From contig CALKBI010000015.1 of assembly GCA_937990185.1 (NCBI GenBank), forward strand, positions 1 to 64,000: a stretch of DNA of 64,000 bases, read 5' to 3'. Source of the stretch: an uncultured Neomegalonema sp. (GTDB taxonomy: Bacteria; Pseudomonadota; Alphaproteobacteria; Rhodobacterales; Rhodobacteraceae). Position numbers and translations under genes: made by a program. The notes beneath the pieces were generated by a model that was not told the DNA's origin, ran no database searches, and worked only from the letters and a program-made list of their open reading frames with translations. Shown here piece by piece: positions 36,207 to 44,147 of this stretch. Position 1 is the first letter of the stretch; every line of letters starts with the position of its first letter.

Positions 36207-36839
36207 ATGACGACGACAATCATCACCCGGCTCTATAATGATGACGCGGCGGCCAATGCGGTTGTCTCCGGCCTCTCAGAAGCTGGGTTTCCAGAGAAAA
36301 CATATAGTGTCATAGGCGCTGGTTCAGATGCTGCTGCGGCAATGACAGACGCGCAAGTCGGCGAAGAGGCGGCCTCTGCCTATGCGTCGGCTCTTGATGG
36401 CGGGAAGAAACTGGTCGTTATCCGCGCGCCTTTCGTGCCGTTCGGCGCGGCGAAGGAAGCAACGAAAATCGCGGACAGCCAGCCCCGCGTTGATGTGGGC
36501 TTAGGCAAAGAAGATGTCCTCGTCAGCCCCGAGTTGCCTCTTGAGCCGTTTCCGAAAATTCAGCGAAACCAGCGCTACGGCGATTTCCTGTATCCCTTAA
36601 TCAACAGGCGTAAACCGCACGGATTTACGCATTATAGCGGGACGAAACGCTTCGGTGCTTTCTTGACGCCGTTGATCAATAATCGCCGGACGTCGTGGTT
36701 CCCGATCTACAAGGGCACAAAGCATTTCGGTGATTTTCTCTTCCCGCTGATCAGCAAACGTAAACCTTGGGGGTTGACCGTTTATAAAGGCACAAAACGG
36801 TTCGGCGACTTCATGTTTCCGCTGTTGATGAAACGCTGA
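36207..36839 (+). CDS. puc-linked protein with four 25-residue repeats
   Basis: A 210-residue protein. Residues 1-105 look like a small alpha/beta domain (ITRLYNDDAAANAVV...YSVIGAG), similar in style to general-stress-protein 17M domains. Residues 121-210 consist of three complete and one partial 25-residue repeats: units begin at 121, 146, 171 and 196 with [T/N]-[K/Q]-[R/H]-[F/Y]-G-[D/A]-F, continue PLIxxR and end YxG. It occupies the place of pucDE in Rhodobacter, so a stabilising LH2-associated role is plausible but unproven. 47 bases after pucC. Confidence 0.75.
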   Translation: MTTTIITRLYNDDAAANAVVSGLSEAGFPEKTYSVIGAGSDAAAAMTDAQVGEEAASAYASALDGGKKLVVIRAPFVPFGAAKEATKIADSQPRVDVGLGKEDVLVSPELPLEPFPKIQRNQRYGDFLYPLINRRKPHGFTHYSGTKRFGAFLTPLINNRRTSWFPIYKGTKHFGDFLFPLISKRKPWGLTVYKGTKRFGDFMFPLLMKR

Positions 36840-36870
36840 CGCACTTAATACCGATTGACAGAGATAGCTT

Positions 36871-36906
36871 GCCCGCTGTGAACTCCCTCACGGCGGGCTT
36901 TTTTGT
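36871..36906 (+). terminator. Terminator of the puc operon
   Basis: GCCCGCTGTGA (36871-36881) pairs with TCACGGCGGGC-like sequence ending at 36898, with a bulge at the centre, followed by six T. A strong classical terminator, showing that the repeat protein is the last gene of the puc unit. Confidence 0.88.
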
Positions 36907-36962
36907 TCGCCATTGATTTTTCGCCTGATGAACAGGCGTTCATAGCGATTTGAGATCCAGCC

Positions 36963-38012
36963 ATGCCTTTGCCCACAACCTGTATCGGCGCTTTCCCGAA
37001 ACCTGATTATGTCCCCGTCAGAGATTGGTTCCAAACCGGACACGACGCGGAAAGTTTCGGCGAGCGCGTGACGCGCGACTGGGCGCGACAGCAATCGGAT
37101 GAGACAACGGCGCTGCTCGACCGGGCCACCGCCGAAGTCGTAAGAGATCAGCTTGAGAGCGGCATTGACCTGCCCACCGATGGCGAAGTGCGGCGCGACA
37201 ATTATGTGCATTATCAATGCCGTCATTTCGAGGGTTTCGATTTCGAAGGTTTAACCCGGCGGCAATGGCGCAATGGAGCTTATCACAGCGAGTTGCCGAC
37301 AATTCGGGGCGACGTGACTGCAGGCGATACAGATACACTCGTGCGTGATTGGCGCATAGCGGAAGAGGCCGCCGGAAGCCCGGTAAAGATCACCATGCCG
37401 GGACCGATGACCATTTCGGATACGACTGTTGATGCGCATTACAACGATCCGGCACGCCTCGCGGATGATCTTGCAAAAGCCTTGAATGTGCAGGTGCGTG
37501 CACTGGCAAAAGCGGGCTGCCGGAACATTCAGATTGACGAGCCTATCTTCGCCCGCAAACCGAACGAGGCACTAGACTACGGCATCGCAACACTCGCGCG
37601 ATGTTTTGAAGATGTGCAGGACAGCGTGACCCGCACGGTGCATATGTGTTGCGGCTATCCCAATCACCTTGATGATCACGACTATCCCAAAGCCGATCCA
37701 AAAGCCTATTTGCAGATCGCCGAAGCCGTTGATGGCACGGTCGATGCGATTTCTATCGAGGATGCCCATCGGCACAATCCGTCCGACTTATTCGAGCGCT
37801 TCACGCAGTCCAGTTTGATCGTCGGCTTTGTCAGAATTGCCTCCAGCGAGTTGGAAACAGTCGATCAGATCACTGCACGGATGCAGGCGATTTTGCAGCA
37901 TGTCCCGCAAGAGCGCCTGATTGCCGCCCCCGATTGCGGCTTGGGTTTTCTGGGCCGCGACCTTGCCGTCAAAAAACTCCGAAATCTGTGCAAAGCCGCG
38001 CAAAGCGTTTGA
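36963..38012 (+). CDS. Core-MetE (cobalamin-independent methionine synthase II-like)
   Basis: The 349-residue protein corresponds to the catalytic C-terminal half of MetE only: DGEVRRDNYV, ITMPGPMTISD, IQIDEPIF, VHMCCGYP and the end APDCGLGFLGR. Zn ligands His (VHM), Cys and the final Cys are visible. Core-MetE enzymes transfer methyl groups to homocysteine from donors such as methylcobalamin or methylated amines or sulfonium compounds. The donor here is unknown; the methylated-amine context makes such substrates plausible. Confidence 0.85.
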   Translation: MPLPTTCIGAFPKPDYVPVRDWFQTGHDAESFGERVTRDWARQQSDETTALLDRATAEVVRDQLESGIDLPTDGEVRRDNYVHYQCRHFEGFDFEGLTRRQWRNGAYHSELPTIRGDVTAGDTDTLVRDWRIAEEAAGSPVKITMPGPMTISDTTVDAHYNDPARLADDLAKALNVQVRALAKAGCRNIQIDEPIFARKPNEALDYGIATLARCFEDVQDSVTRTVHMCCGYPNHLDDHDYPKADPKAYLQIAEAVDGTVDAISIEDAHRHNPSDLFERFTQSSLIVGFVRIASSELETVDQITARMQAILQHVPQERLIAAPDCGLGFLGRDLAVKKLRNLCKAAQSV

Positions 38013-38019
38013 GCAGTCA

Positions 38020-38511
38020 TTATTCCCCGAAAACATCTTCGGGCAGTACACCCCATAAATTGTCTTTGCTGACCCAGCCGCGATAGCCCTCCACCTTGGC
38101 TCTGCACCAATCGACGCGGCAATCTATCAGGCGCAGCACAACATCGGGTTCGATTTGAGCGACGGTTTTTGTGGTGGCATCCGGTTCCGCATGTAAATCG
38201 ACGATCTTTTCCCGGACCAGAGCCGTGCGCGCTGTGCCGAGTTGAGATTTATGCATCCACCCTGTTGCGCCATCATGATCGCGGACATGACGCCAGTCTT
38301 TGAACTCTTGAAAAATCTCCACGGGCAAGCCGTAAAGCTGGAAAGTCCAAGCGATAGGGTAATCTTCCCCTGCGCCCCGGCGCAGGTTGACTTTGTTGAA
38401 TTTGAGGGATTCAAAGCGCGGCAATGGCGCACCTGTCTCAGGACCGACCCCAAGCGTTTGTGCTTGTGCAGGAACAGCAAGAACAATCATTGCAAAAAGC
38501 AGCGTTTTCAT
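38020..38511 (-). CDS. Exported SH3-domain protein
   Basis: A 163-residue protein: signal peptide (MKTLLFAMIVLAVPAQA) and an SH3_4-type bacterial SH3 domain repeated twice (VNLRRGAGEDYPIAWTF ... EFKDWRHVRDHDGATGWMH, then VDLHAEPDATTKTVAQI ... WCRAKVEGYRGWVSKDNLWG). Such proteins bind the cell wall. It is convergent with the MetE-like gene. ATG 38511 gives the signal peptide. Confidence 0.8.
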   Translation of the reverse strand: MKTLLFAMIVLAVPAQAQTLGVGPETGAPLPRFESLKFNKVNLRRGAGEDYPIAWTFQLYGLPVEIFQEFKDWRHVRDHDGATGWMHKSQLGTARTALVREKIVDLHAEPDATTKTVAQIEPDVVLRLIDCRVDWCRAKVEGYRGWVSKDNLWGVLPEDVFGE

Positions 38512-38618
38512 GGTTACGGAGTGCGATGAAGCGCACAGAAAATCAAGTATGACGTTTCTTTCCATTTATTGCGCAATCTGATATTTGAACGCATGATTAT
38601 GACCCGACGGAGAGTTTA

Positions 38619-39605
38619 ATGCCTGACAGCCGCCCCAAAGTCGTCGTGACCCGCAAATTGCCCGAGCAGGTTGAGACGCGGATGCAGGAATTATTTGATG
38701 TAACGCTGAACCCGGATGATACGCCGATGACGTCGGCGCAACTGGCCGAAGCGCTTGCGAATGCTGATGTTTTGGTTCCGACCTTGGGAGACCAGATTGA
38801 TGCGGGCTTGATTGCCAGAGCCGGAGAAAACCTTCGCCTGATCGCCAATTTCGGGGCAGGGGTGGACCATATTGATGTGGCAACGGCGCGCCAACGCGGG
38901 ATTCACGTCACGAATACCCCCGGTGTTTTGGCCGAAGACACCGCCGATATGACATTGGCGCTCATTCTTGCTGTGCCGCGCCGTCTGGTTGATGGCGTCA
39001 AACTGATCGAGTCCGGTGAATGGACGGGATGGGCACCCACAGCCATGTTGGGCCATCGCGTCTTCGGCAAGCGGCTAGGCATTATCGGTATGGGCCAGAT
39101 TGGACAAGCCGTGGCACGGCGAGCGGCGGCCTTTGGTCTGGAGATTCACTACCACAACCGCAAACGCCTGCGGCCCGAAGTCGAAGAAGACCTCGGCGCG
39201 ACCTATTGGGAAAGCCTCGATCAAATGTTGGCGCGCATGGATGTTGTCTCGATCCATTGCCCGCACACGCCGGGGACCTATCACTTATTATCGCCCCGCC
39301 GTCTCAGGCTGATGAAACCAACCGCTTATATCGTCAACACCGCGCGCGGAGAGATTGTCGATGAGAATGCGTTGATCCGCATGTTGGAAGCGGGCGAGCT
39401 TGGCGGGGCGGGGCTTGATGTGTTTGAGCACGGCCACGAGATCAACCCGCGCCTTGCCGCGTTGCCGAATGTCACGCTGATGCCGCATATGGGCAGTGCA
39501 ACAATCGAAAGCCGCATTGAGATGGGCGAGAAGGTCATCATCAACATCAAAACCTACGCCGATGGCCACACCCCACCGGACCGCGTCGTCCCTGCAATGC
39601 TATAG
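38619..39605 (+). CDS. D-2-hydroxyacid dehydrogenase
   Basis: A 328-residue NAD-dependent enzyme of the glyoxylate/hydroxypyruvate reductase group: GMGQIG dinucleotide loop, R in NTARGEIVD, E in GLDVFEHG, and the acid-base His in PHMGSAT. The likely substrate is glyoxylate or hydroxypyruvate, which would match serine/glycine metabolism. ATG 38619 follows GGAG. Confidence 0.88.
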   Translation: MPDSRPKVVVTRKLPEQVETRMQELFDVTLNPDDTPMTSAQLAEALANADVLVPTLGDQIDAGLIARAGENLRLIANFGAGVDHIDVATARQRGIHVTNTPGVLAEDTADMTLALILAVPRRLVDGVKLIESGEWTGWAPTAMLGHRVFGKRLGIIGMGQIGQAVARRAAAFGLEIHYHNRKRLRPEVEEDLGATYWESLDQMLARMDVVSIHCPHTPGTYHLLSPRRLRLMKPTAYIVNTARGEIVDENALIRMLEAGELGGAGLDVFEHGHEINPRLAALPNVTLMPHMGSATIESRIEMGEKVIINIKTYADGHTPPDRVVPAML

Positions 39606-39669
39606 CGTTTGCCGCAGGCAACTGCGGGTGAAAGTGACACTGGTGCAAGCGTCTCAGCGATTTACCGTC

Positions 39670-39691
39670 ATTCCCCGCTCAGGCGGGGAAT
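39670..39691. repeat. REP-like palindrome
   Basis: ATTCCCCGC and GCGGGGAAT, a perfect 9-bp stem with loop TCAG. The context (TCATTCCCCGC...GCGGGGAATCCA) is like the scattered REP palindromes of many proteobacteria; a related hairpin sits on the other side of the LuxR gene at 41218. Confidence 0.6.
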
Positions 39692-39792
39692 CCACTTGCC
39701 CAATCGAAAATATTTCTGATCGAATGCGCGCTGGCCTTTCCTGAGCGACTTGATAAGGGCCTGCACTTTAGTGCCTTTCGTCCCTACCTGTC

Positions 39793-39842
39793 CGGTTGAC
39801 AACCAAAATGCCCACCCCTCACTTCGGTTGACAACCAAGATG
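39793..39842 (+). promoter_or_regulatory. Two copies of CGGTTGACAACCAA upstream of LuxR gene
   Basis: CGGTTGACAACCAAAATG (39793-39810) and CGGTTGACAACCAAGATG (39825-39842) are 17 of 18 identical and 32 bases apart, three helical turns. Each contains the palindrome GGTTG-A-CAACC. Likely a tandem operator, perhaps for the adjacent LuxR regulator. Confidence 0.55.
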
Positions 39843-39947
39843 AGTGTTGTCCTGAACTTGATGTGGGGTCATCATCCGAACGGACTATGCCCAATCAAGT
39901 AATTTTCTTTAGCAAGAAGTTCGTAACTTTTGGGGGGGAGCAGGGTG

Positions 39948-41102
39948 ATGGATCGAGACAATTTACAAAATTGTATTCTTGAGCTTTACGATGCGGCAGT
40001 AAATCCGAGCCGTTGGCGGCACGCCCTCAATTTAGTTGCAGAAGAAGTAGGTGGCGTTGCCAGCATGGTCTTAGTGCGTAAACCAGAAGGATGGAGGCGC
40101 GATCTTCAACTCCTTAGTAATCGATACCTTGATTTTTCGCGCTCTGCAGAAGGTATGTACTATGGGTTGCGCTATAGCCGCCTCCAAAATCCCGATTGGA
40201 ATTACCTCAGCGAGTGTCAGCCAATGCAGCCGACATGGGATTTAGAAGCTGGTTACACAGCGCACGAATTAGACCGACGAAAAGATTACTCATATTTAAT
40301 ATCGCGCGTTGGAGTGCGTAGGCGCTTGGGGGTTCGACTCAACGATGATCGACTATGGTTTGATGCATTAAGCGTCGGGTTCCCGGACGACATGCCGGGT
40401 GGCTCCCCTGATCAGAAAGCTCTTTTGCATTCGGTGCTTCCTCATTTGTCAAAGTCGATTGAGATGAGCAGAATTTTTCTGGCTTTACGGCGCAAGCACA
40501 AAGCAGCGCTCACTGCTCTCGATCACGTTGAACATGCTCTGATCGTAGTCGACGCAAAACAAAATATCATCGTCGCCAATGCAAAAGCTGATCAAGTATT
40601 TGGCGAATCTATGCTGATCTCGAAAGATCAACACGGTCGTTTGTGTTGCTCGGATGATTTGGACACTAGAAAGCTCAAAGCTGCTATTGAGACTGCATGC
40701 AAAATAGCCGACGGGAACGCGACTATAACTCCAAATTCAACTTGGCTAAACTTGACAGGAGATGGCGCTGCAAGTCTCGCTATAGACGTTGCCCCTATTC
40801 GAGACACATCCGACGAGCTGGATGAGTCCAATGCATTAGCGCTTATTACCTTAACTTCCCCGGATCACCTCCCAGCAATTAACCTGAAGAGTTTCGCGAA
40901 AGCATATTCGCTCACAAGAGCAGAGACAGAAGTCTGCGAACTCGCTTTTTCCGGATTGAGCATAGGCGTTATTGCGGAGCGACGGAATACATCACCCAAC
41001 ACTGTAAAGAGCCAAGTAGCGACCATCCTTAGCAAAACTAATTCGAATTCTCGTCTGGAGTTGATACACCTGATTACGCGGACACATCCAAAGATCATAT
41101 AA
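39948..41102 (+). CDS. LuxR-type regulator with PAS-like domain
   Basis: A 384-residue protein. Residues 1-180 are an unrecognised sensor part (Trp/Tyr-rich), residues about 190-300 look like a PAS-type segment (ALIVVDAKQNIIVANAKADQVFG), and the C-terminal 60 are a GerE helix-turn-helix (LTRAETEVCELAFSGLSIGVIAE...SPNTVKSQVATIL). No ligand-binding motif of acyl-homoserine-lactone receptors is seen. Visibly richer in A+T than its neighbours, so it may be acquired. ATG 39948 follows GGGGGAG. Confidence 0.8.
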   Translation: MDRDNLQNCILELYDAAVNPSRWRHALNLVAEEVGGVASMVLVRKPEGWRRDLQLLSNRYLDFSRSAEGMYYGLRYSRLQNPDWNYLSECQPMQPTWDLEAGYTAHELDRRKDYSYLISRVGVRRRLGVRLNDDRLWFDALSVGFPDDMPGGSPDQKALLHSVLPHLSKSIEMSRIFLALRRKHKAALTALDHVEHALIVVDAKQNIIVANAKADQVFGESMLISKDQHGRLCCSDDLDTRKLKAAIETACKIADGNATITPNSTWLNLTGDGAASLAIDVAPIRDTSDELDESNALALITLTSPDHLPAINLKSFAKAYSLTRAETEVCELAFSGLSIGVIAERRNTSPNTVKSQVATILSKTNSNSRLELIHLITRTHPKII

Positions 41103-41217
41103 CTGCTCAGTGCTAAAGCACTTTGCGTTTACATTGAAACATCAACGGATACTCCACAGGCGCGCCTCGCCACCGACGTAACACGCCACCCTCGGTCACT
41201 TCTTACATAGCGAACAC

Positions 41218-41250
41218 TTCCCCATCACCGCCTTTTGCAATGACGGGGAA
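41218..41250 (-). terminator. Hairpin after tmm, REP-like
   Basis: TTCCCCATCA (41218-41227) pairs with TGACGGGGAA (41241-41250), 10 bp with one wobble. It lies 17 bases beyond the tmm stop and could act as terminator, although no T-run follows; it resembles the REP palindrome at 39670. Confidence 0.45.
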
Positions 41251-41266
41251 AATGCGCTTACCGCTG

Positions 41267-42604
41267 TCAGGTCTTCAGATAACTCTCGAGCGAGTCGTCC
41301 ATTGCGTCTTTCCACGGCGTGTGGTGTGCGGGGGCTTGGGTTCCGGTCAGCGGCGAGACATAGCCGTGATTGCGGAACTCCATGATGCCTTTTTTCTTGT
41401 GCTTCTTCCACGCATAGAACTGTTGGTTCGCTGTCTCGACGTCAAAGCCGGGATAGTCCGTTTCGTCCATCAGCTCTTTGGTATAACCGCCCTGATAGTC
41501 AATGCAGGCATAGTCGTCTTCCAGCGCATCTTCGCGTGCTTCACGATCCGCAACATCGGCGCGCATTGCGGCCTCGTCAGGGATGGATAGCTTGCCCATG
41601 ATCGCATCGCGCACCCACCATGCTTGGGCGTCAAACATATTGAACGTGTACCATTGATCCTGCATCCCGAGATAAAAGAGATCGGGATCTTTTACATAAG
41701 CGACACCTTTATAGAGGTCGGCGGATGCGAGGCGGTTCGCGGTGCGCAGGCGCAGAGCATCGGCCATGAAGGGGAAGTGGTGCTTATAGCCAGTGCAAAG
41801 CAAAATCGCGTCAACGTCTTTGCTTGTGCCGTCTTTAAAGTGAGCAGTCTTGCCCTCGACCTTCACGAGTGCAGGCACTTCCTGCCAGTTCTCAGGCCAG
41901 TCATACCCCATCGGCGCTGTGCGGTGCGCGACGGTGATCGACTTCGCACCATACTTCCAACATTGCGAGCCAATGTCCTCAGCGGAATACGATGTGCCGA
42001 GGATCAGAACGTCTTTGTCTTTCATCTCCAGCGCATCGCGGAAATCATGCGCGTGCATGATGCGTCCGGCGAAAGTTTCAAAGCCAGGATAATGCGGCAC
42101 GTTCGGTGTTGAGAAGTGACCCGATGCGACAACCACATGATCAAACTCTTCATCACTCTCGCGATCATTCACGGCATCATTGACGATAACCCGAAACTTG
42201 CCGCCTGCCGTTTTCTCGACCCGGCGAACCGCGTGATTGAATTTGATCCAATCACGGATGCCCGCTTTTTTGACCCGTCCTTCGATGTAGTCAAACAGAA
42301 CCGCGCGGGGAGGATAAGACGCGATAGGGCGACCAAAATGCTCTTCAAAAGTATAGTCGGCGAATTCCAAGCCCTCTTTTGGACCATTGGACCAGAGATA
42401 ACGATACATCGAGCCGTGCACCGCCTCCCCATGTTCATCGAGACCTGTGCGCCATGTGTATTTCCACAGGCCGCCCCAATCGTCTTGTTTCTCGTAACAG
42501 ACCACCTCGGGGATATCTTCGCCCTTTGCTTTGGCGGATTGAAAAGCACGGAGTTGTGCCAAACCGGATGGTCCGGCCCCGATGATTGCGACTCTCTTCG
42601 ACAT
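41267..42604 (-). CDS. tmm: Trimethylamine monooxygenase (FMO family)
   Basis: A 445-residue bacterial flavin monooxygenase. GAGPSGL (FAD loop) at residues 9-15, the second loop [10 protein letters not shown] (NADPH), and the FMO fingerprint [11 protein letters not shown] are visible. Sequences such as [20 protein letters not shown] place it in the Tmm group, which oxidises trimethylamine to the N-oxide using NADPH and O2. GGGAGAG precedes the ATG. Substrate range may include dimethylsulfide. Confidence 0.92.
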   Translation of the reverse strand: MSKRVAIIGAGPSGLAQLRAFQSAKAKGEDIPEVVCYEKQDDWGGLWKYTWRTGLDEHGEAVHGSMYRYLWSNGPKEGLEFADYTFEEHFGRPIASYPPRAVLFDYIEGRVKKAGIRDWIKFNHAVRRVEKTAGGKFRVIVNDAVNDRESDEEFDHVVVASGHFSTPNVPHYPGFETFAGRIMHAHDFRDALEMKDKDVLILGTSYSAEDIGSQCWKYGAKSITVAHRTAPMGYDWPENWQEVPALVKVEGKTAHFKDGTSKDVDAILLCTGYKHHFPFMADALRLRTANRLASADLYKGVAYVKDPDLFYLGMQDQWYTFNMFDAQAWWVRDAIMGKLSIPDEAAMRADVADREAREDALEDDYACIDYQGGYTKELMDETDYPGFDVETANQQFYAWKKHKKKGIMEFRNHGYVSPLTGTQAPAHHTPWKDAMDDSLESYLKT

Positions 42605-42673
42605 TCAGTCTCTCCCTAGACGTCAATATTTTCCGTTATCACACCGCGCAAATCGTTTTAGGGCAAGTGAAAC

Positions 42674-44023
42674 ATGACCGTTGGTGCGGACTGGGCGAAA
42701 AGTGACGCATTTTGGTTAATGCGAAACAATGCGCAACTGAGTCGTTTTGGCCGTTCTTTTGCATTTGTAAAGAAAGGATTAAGATTTGGAGCGGTTAAAG
42801 CGATGCCAGTGGATTTTGCCACAATCGATGACCCGATAAATCGTGCTGCGCTGGGATGTTTCAATGCTTCTAAGGCAGAGAACGCCGAGTTGCCGTATAG
42901 ATTAACGGTCAGCTTGATACGCTGTTCCGAGATTGATGACGCCTTCAGAGATGAATGGCGCGCATTAGAAGACAGTTCGCTTAATCCTAATCCTTATTTC
43001 GCTCACTGGTTTCTTGAACCAGCGATGCGCCACCTCGATCCGGCAGAAGAGGTGAGAATAGTTGCGTTGCGTCGGGCCGAAAACAGTATGTTAGTAGCGT
43101 TGGCCCCCTTTGTTTTCCAAAAAGGGTACGCAAAATTGCCCCTTAAGCATGTTTGTGTATGGACTCACGCGCATTGTTTTAATGGTGCGCCATTAATCCG
43201 TGAGGGTTTTTCTGTCGCGGCTTATTCTGCTTTGTTTGACTGGGTGGATACGAGGCCGGAAGACTCAGTGTTCATCCGTTTCGCGATGTTGCCGTTTGAT
43301 GGCGAAACCCGTAACGCGATTGATGAGGCGTGCGCGCTTAGAGACCGTAATTTTCGAGTACAAGATTATTATGAGCGCGCAGTCTTAACGGCGGATAATG
43401 ATTTTGATACGGTCGTATCTTCTGGCAGGTCATTGAAAGAGAACGAAAACTCATCTGAAGAAACGCCACATTCCGATGGCCGGAGCAATGTTGAACTGAC
43501 TGCATTGCCGATTGAGAAAAGTGACGTTCTGACTGACTTCATAAGTCTGGAAAATGCGACATGGAAGAACCCCGATCCCGAAAGCCTTCCGCTTGAACAA
43601 TCGACTGCGGATGCGCTGTTTTTCCGTGAAGCGATGGAAGCCGGAGAAAAAGAAGGCGCGGTCCGCTGTCTTGCGGCGGTGACGGACGGGGAGCAAAAAG
43701 CAATGCTGTTTACGATGCAGCTCGGTTCTCGTCTTTCTGCATTTAAGATAGCTTACGATAACGCTGCCGATGGCCTGACCATTCGCAAGCTTCTAATGGA
43801 GACCGCCGCGCAGCAGATGCCTAGCAGTAGTGCGGGTATTTTCGATTCTTGTGCCCGCAAAGGCCATTCCGTTGCTGATGATTTCTGGTCAGAACGGTTG
43901 CCAATTGTGCAAATCAATATCCCCACCAAGCGCACCTCAGACAAAATTCTTCTACGCATTTCAGCAACGCTGGAAAAAATTAAACTCAAAGTTTTGAGGG
44001 CGGTGTCCGGGAAGTTTGGATGA
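42674..44023 (+). CDS. CelD/BcsL-like acetyltransferase
   Basis: A 449-residue protein with the CelD (GNAT-like) pattern: EWRALEDSSLNPNPYFAHWFLEPAM in the N-terminal half and AFKIAYDNAADG...LLMETAAQQ near the C-terminus. Such proteins are linked with polysaccharide synthesis. An acidic, low-complexity insertion (about residues 253-280, SLKENENSSEE) separates the two parts. Start ATG 42674 has AGGG upstream; 42803 is an alternative. No partner genes of exopolysaccharide synthesis adjoin it. Confidence 0.7.
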   Translation: MTVGADWAKSDAFWLMRNNAQLSRFGRSFAFVKKGLRFGAVKAMPVDFATIDDPINRAALGCFNASKAENAELPYRLTVSLIRCSEIDDAFRDEWRALEDSSLNPNPYFAHWFLEPAMRHLDPAEEVRIVALRRAENSMLVALAPFVFQKGYAKLPLKHVCVWTHAHCFNGAPLIREGFSVAAYSALFDWVDTRPEDSVFIRFAMLPFDGETRNAIDEACALRDRNFRVQDYYERAVLTADNDFDTVVSSGRSLKENENSSEETPHSDGRSNVELTALPIEKSDVLTDFISLENATWKNPDPESLPLEQSTADALFFREAMEAGEKEGAVRCLAAVTDGEQKAMLFTMQLGSRLSAFKIAYDNAADGLTIRKLLMETAAQQMPSSSAGIFDSCARKGHSVADDFWSERLPIVQINIPTKRTSDKILLRISATLEKIKLKVLRAVSGKFG

Positions 44024-44039
44024 ATAAAGTGGGGCGTAC

Positions 44040-44085
44040 CTGATGAGAGGTCGTAAATGCCGAGACATTGCCGATCTCTCGTCAG
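44040..44085 (+). terminator. Long hairpin after CelD-like gene
   Basis: CTGATGAGAGGTCG (44040-44053) can pair over 14 bases (two G-T pairs) with CGATCTCTCGTCAG (44072-44085). There is no T-run, so it may be an mRNA-stabilising structure or a bidirectional terminator between convergent genes. Confidence 0.45.
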
Positions 44086-44147
44086 GCAGCGATTATCAGT
44101 ATACATCGTATTAATGATTTATCAACGTTTATTTACGTTGCGTTAAC

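Larger units (their letters stand above)
39606..39947. other. Intergenic region before LuxR gene
   Basis: Contains the REP-like hairpin at 39670 and the repeated operator-like motif at 39793 and 39825, listed separately. I see no ORF with ribosome site. Confidence 0.5.

Noticed and set aside
39606-39947. Possible tRNA or small RNA in the gap
   Set aside because: No T-loop sequence or cloverleaf could be found; only hairpin and operator-like repeats.
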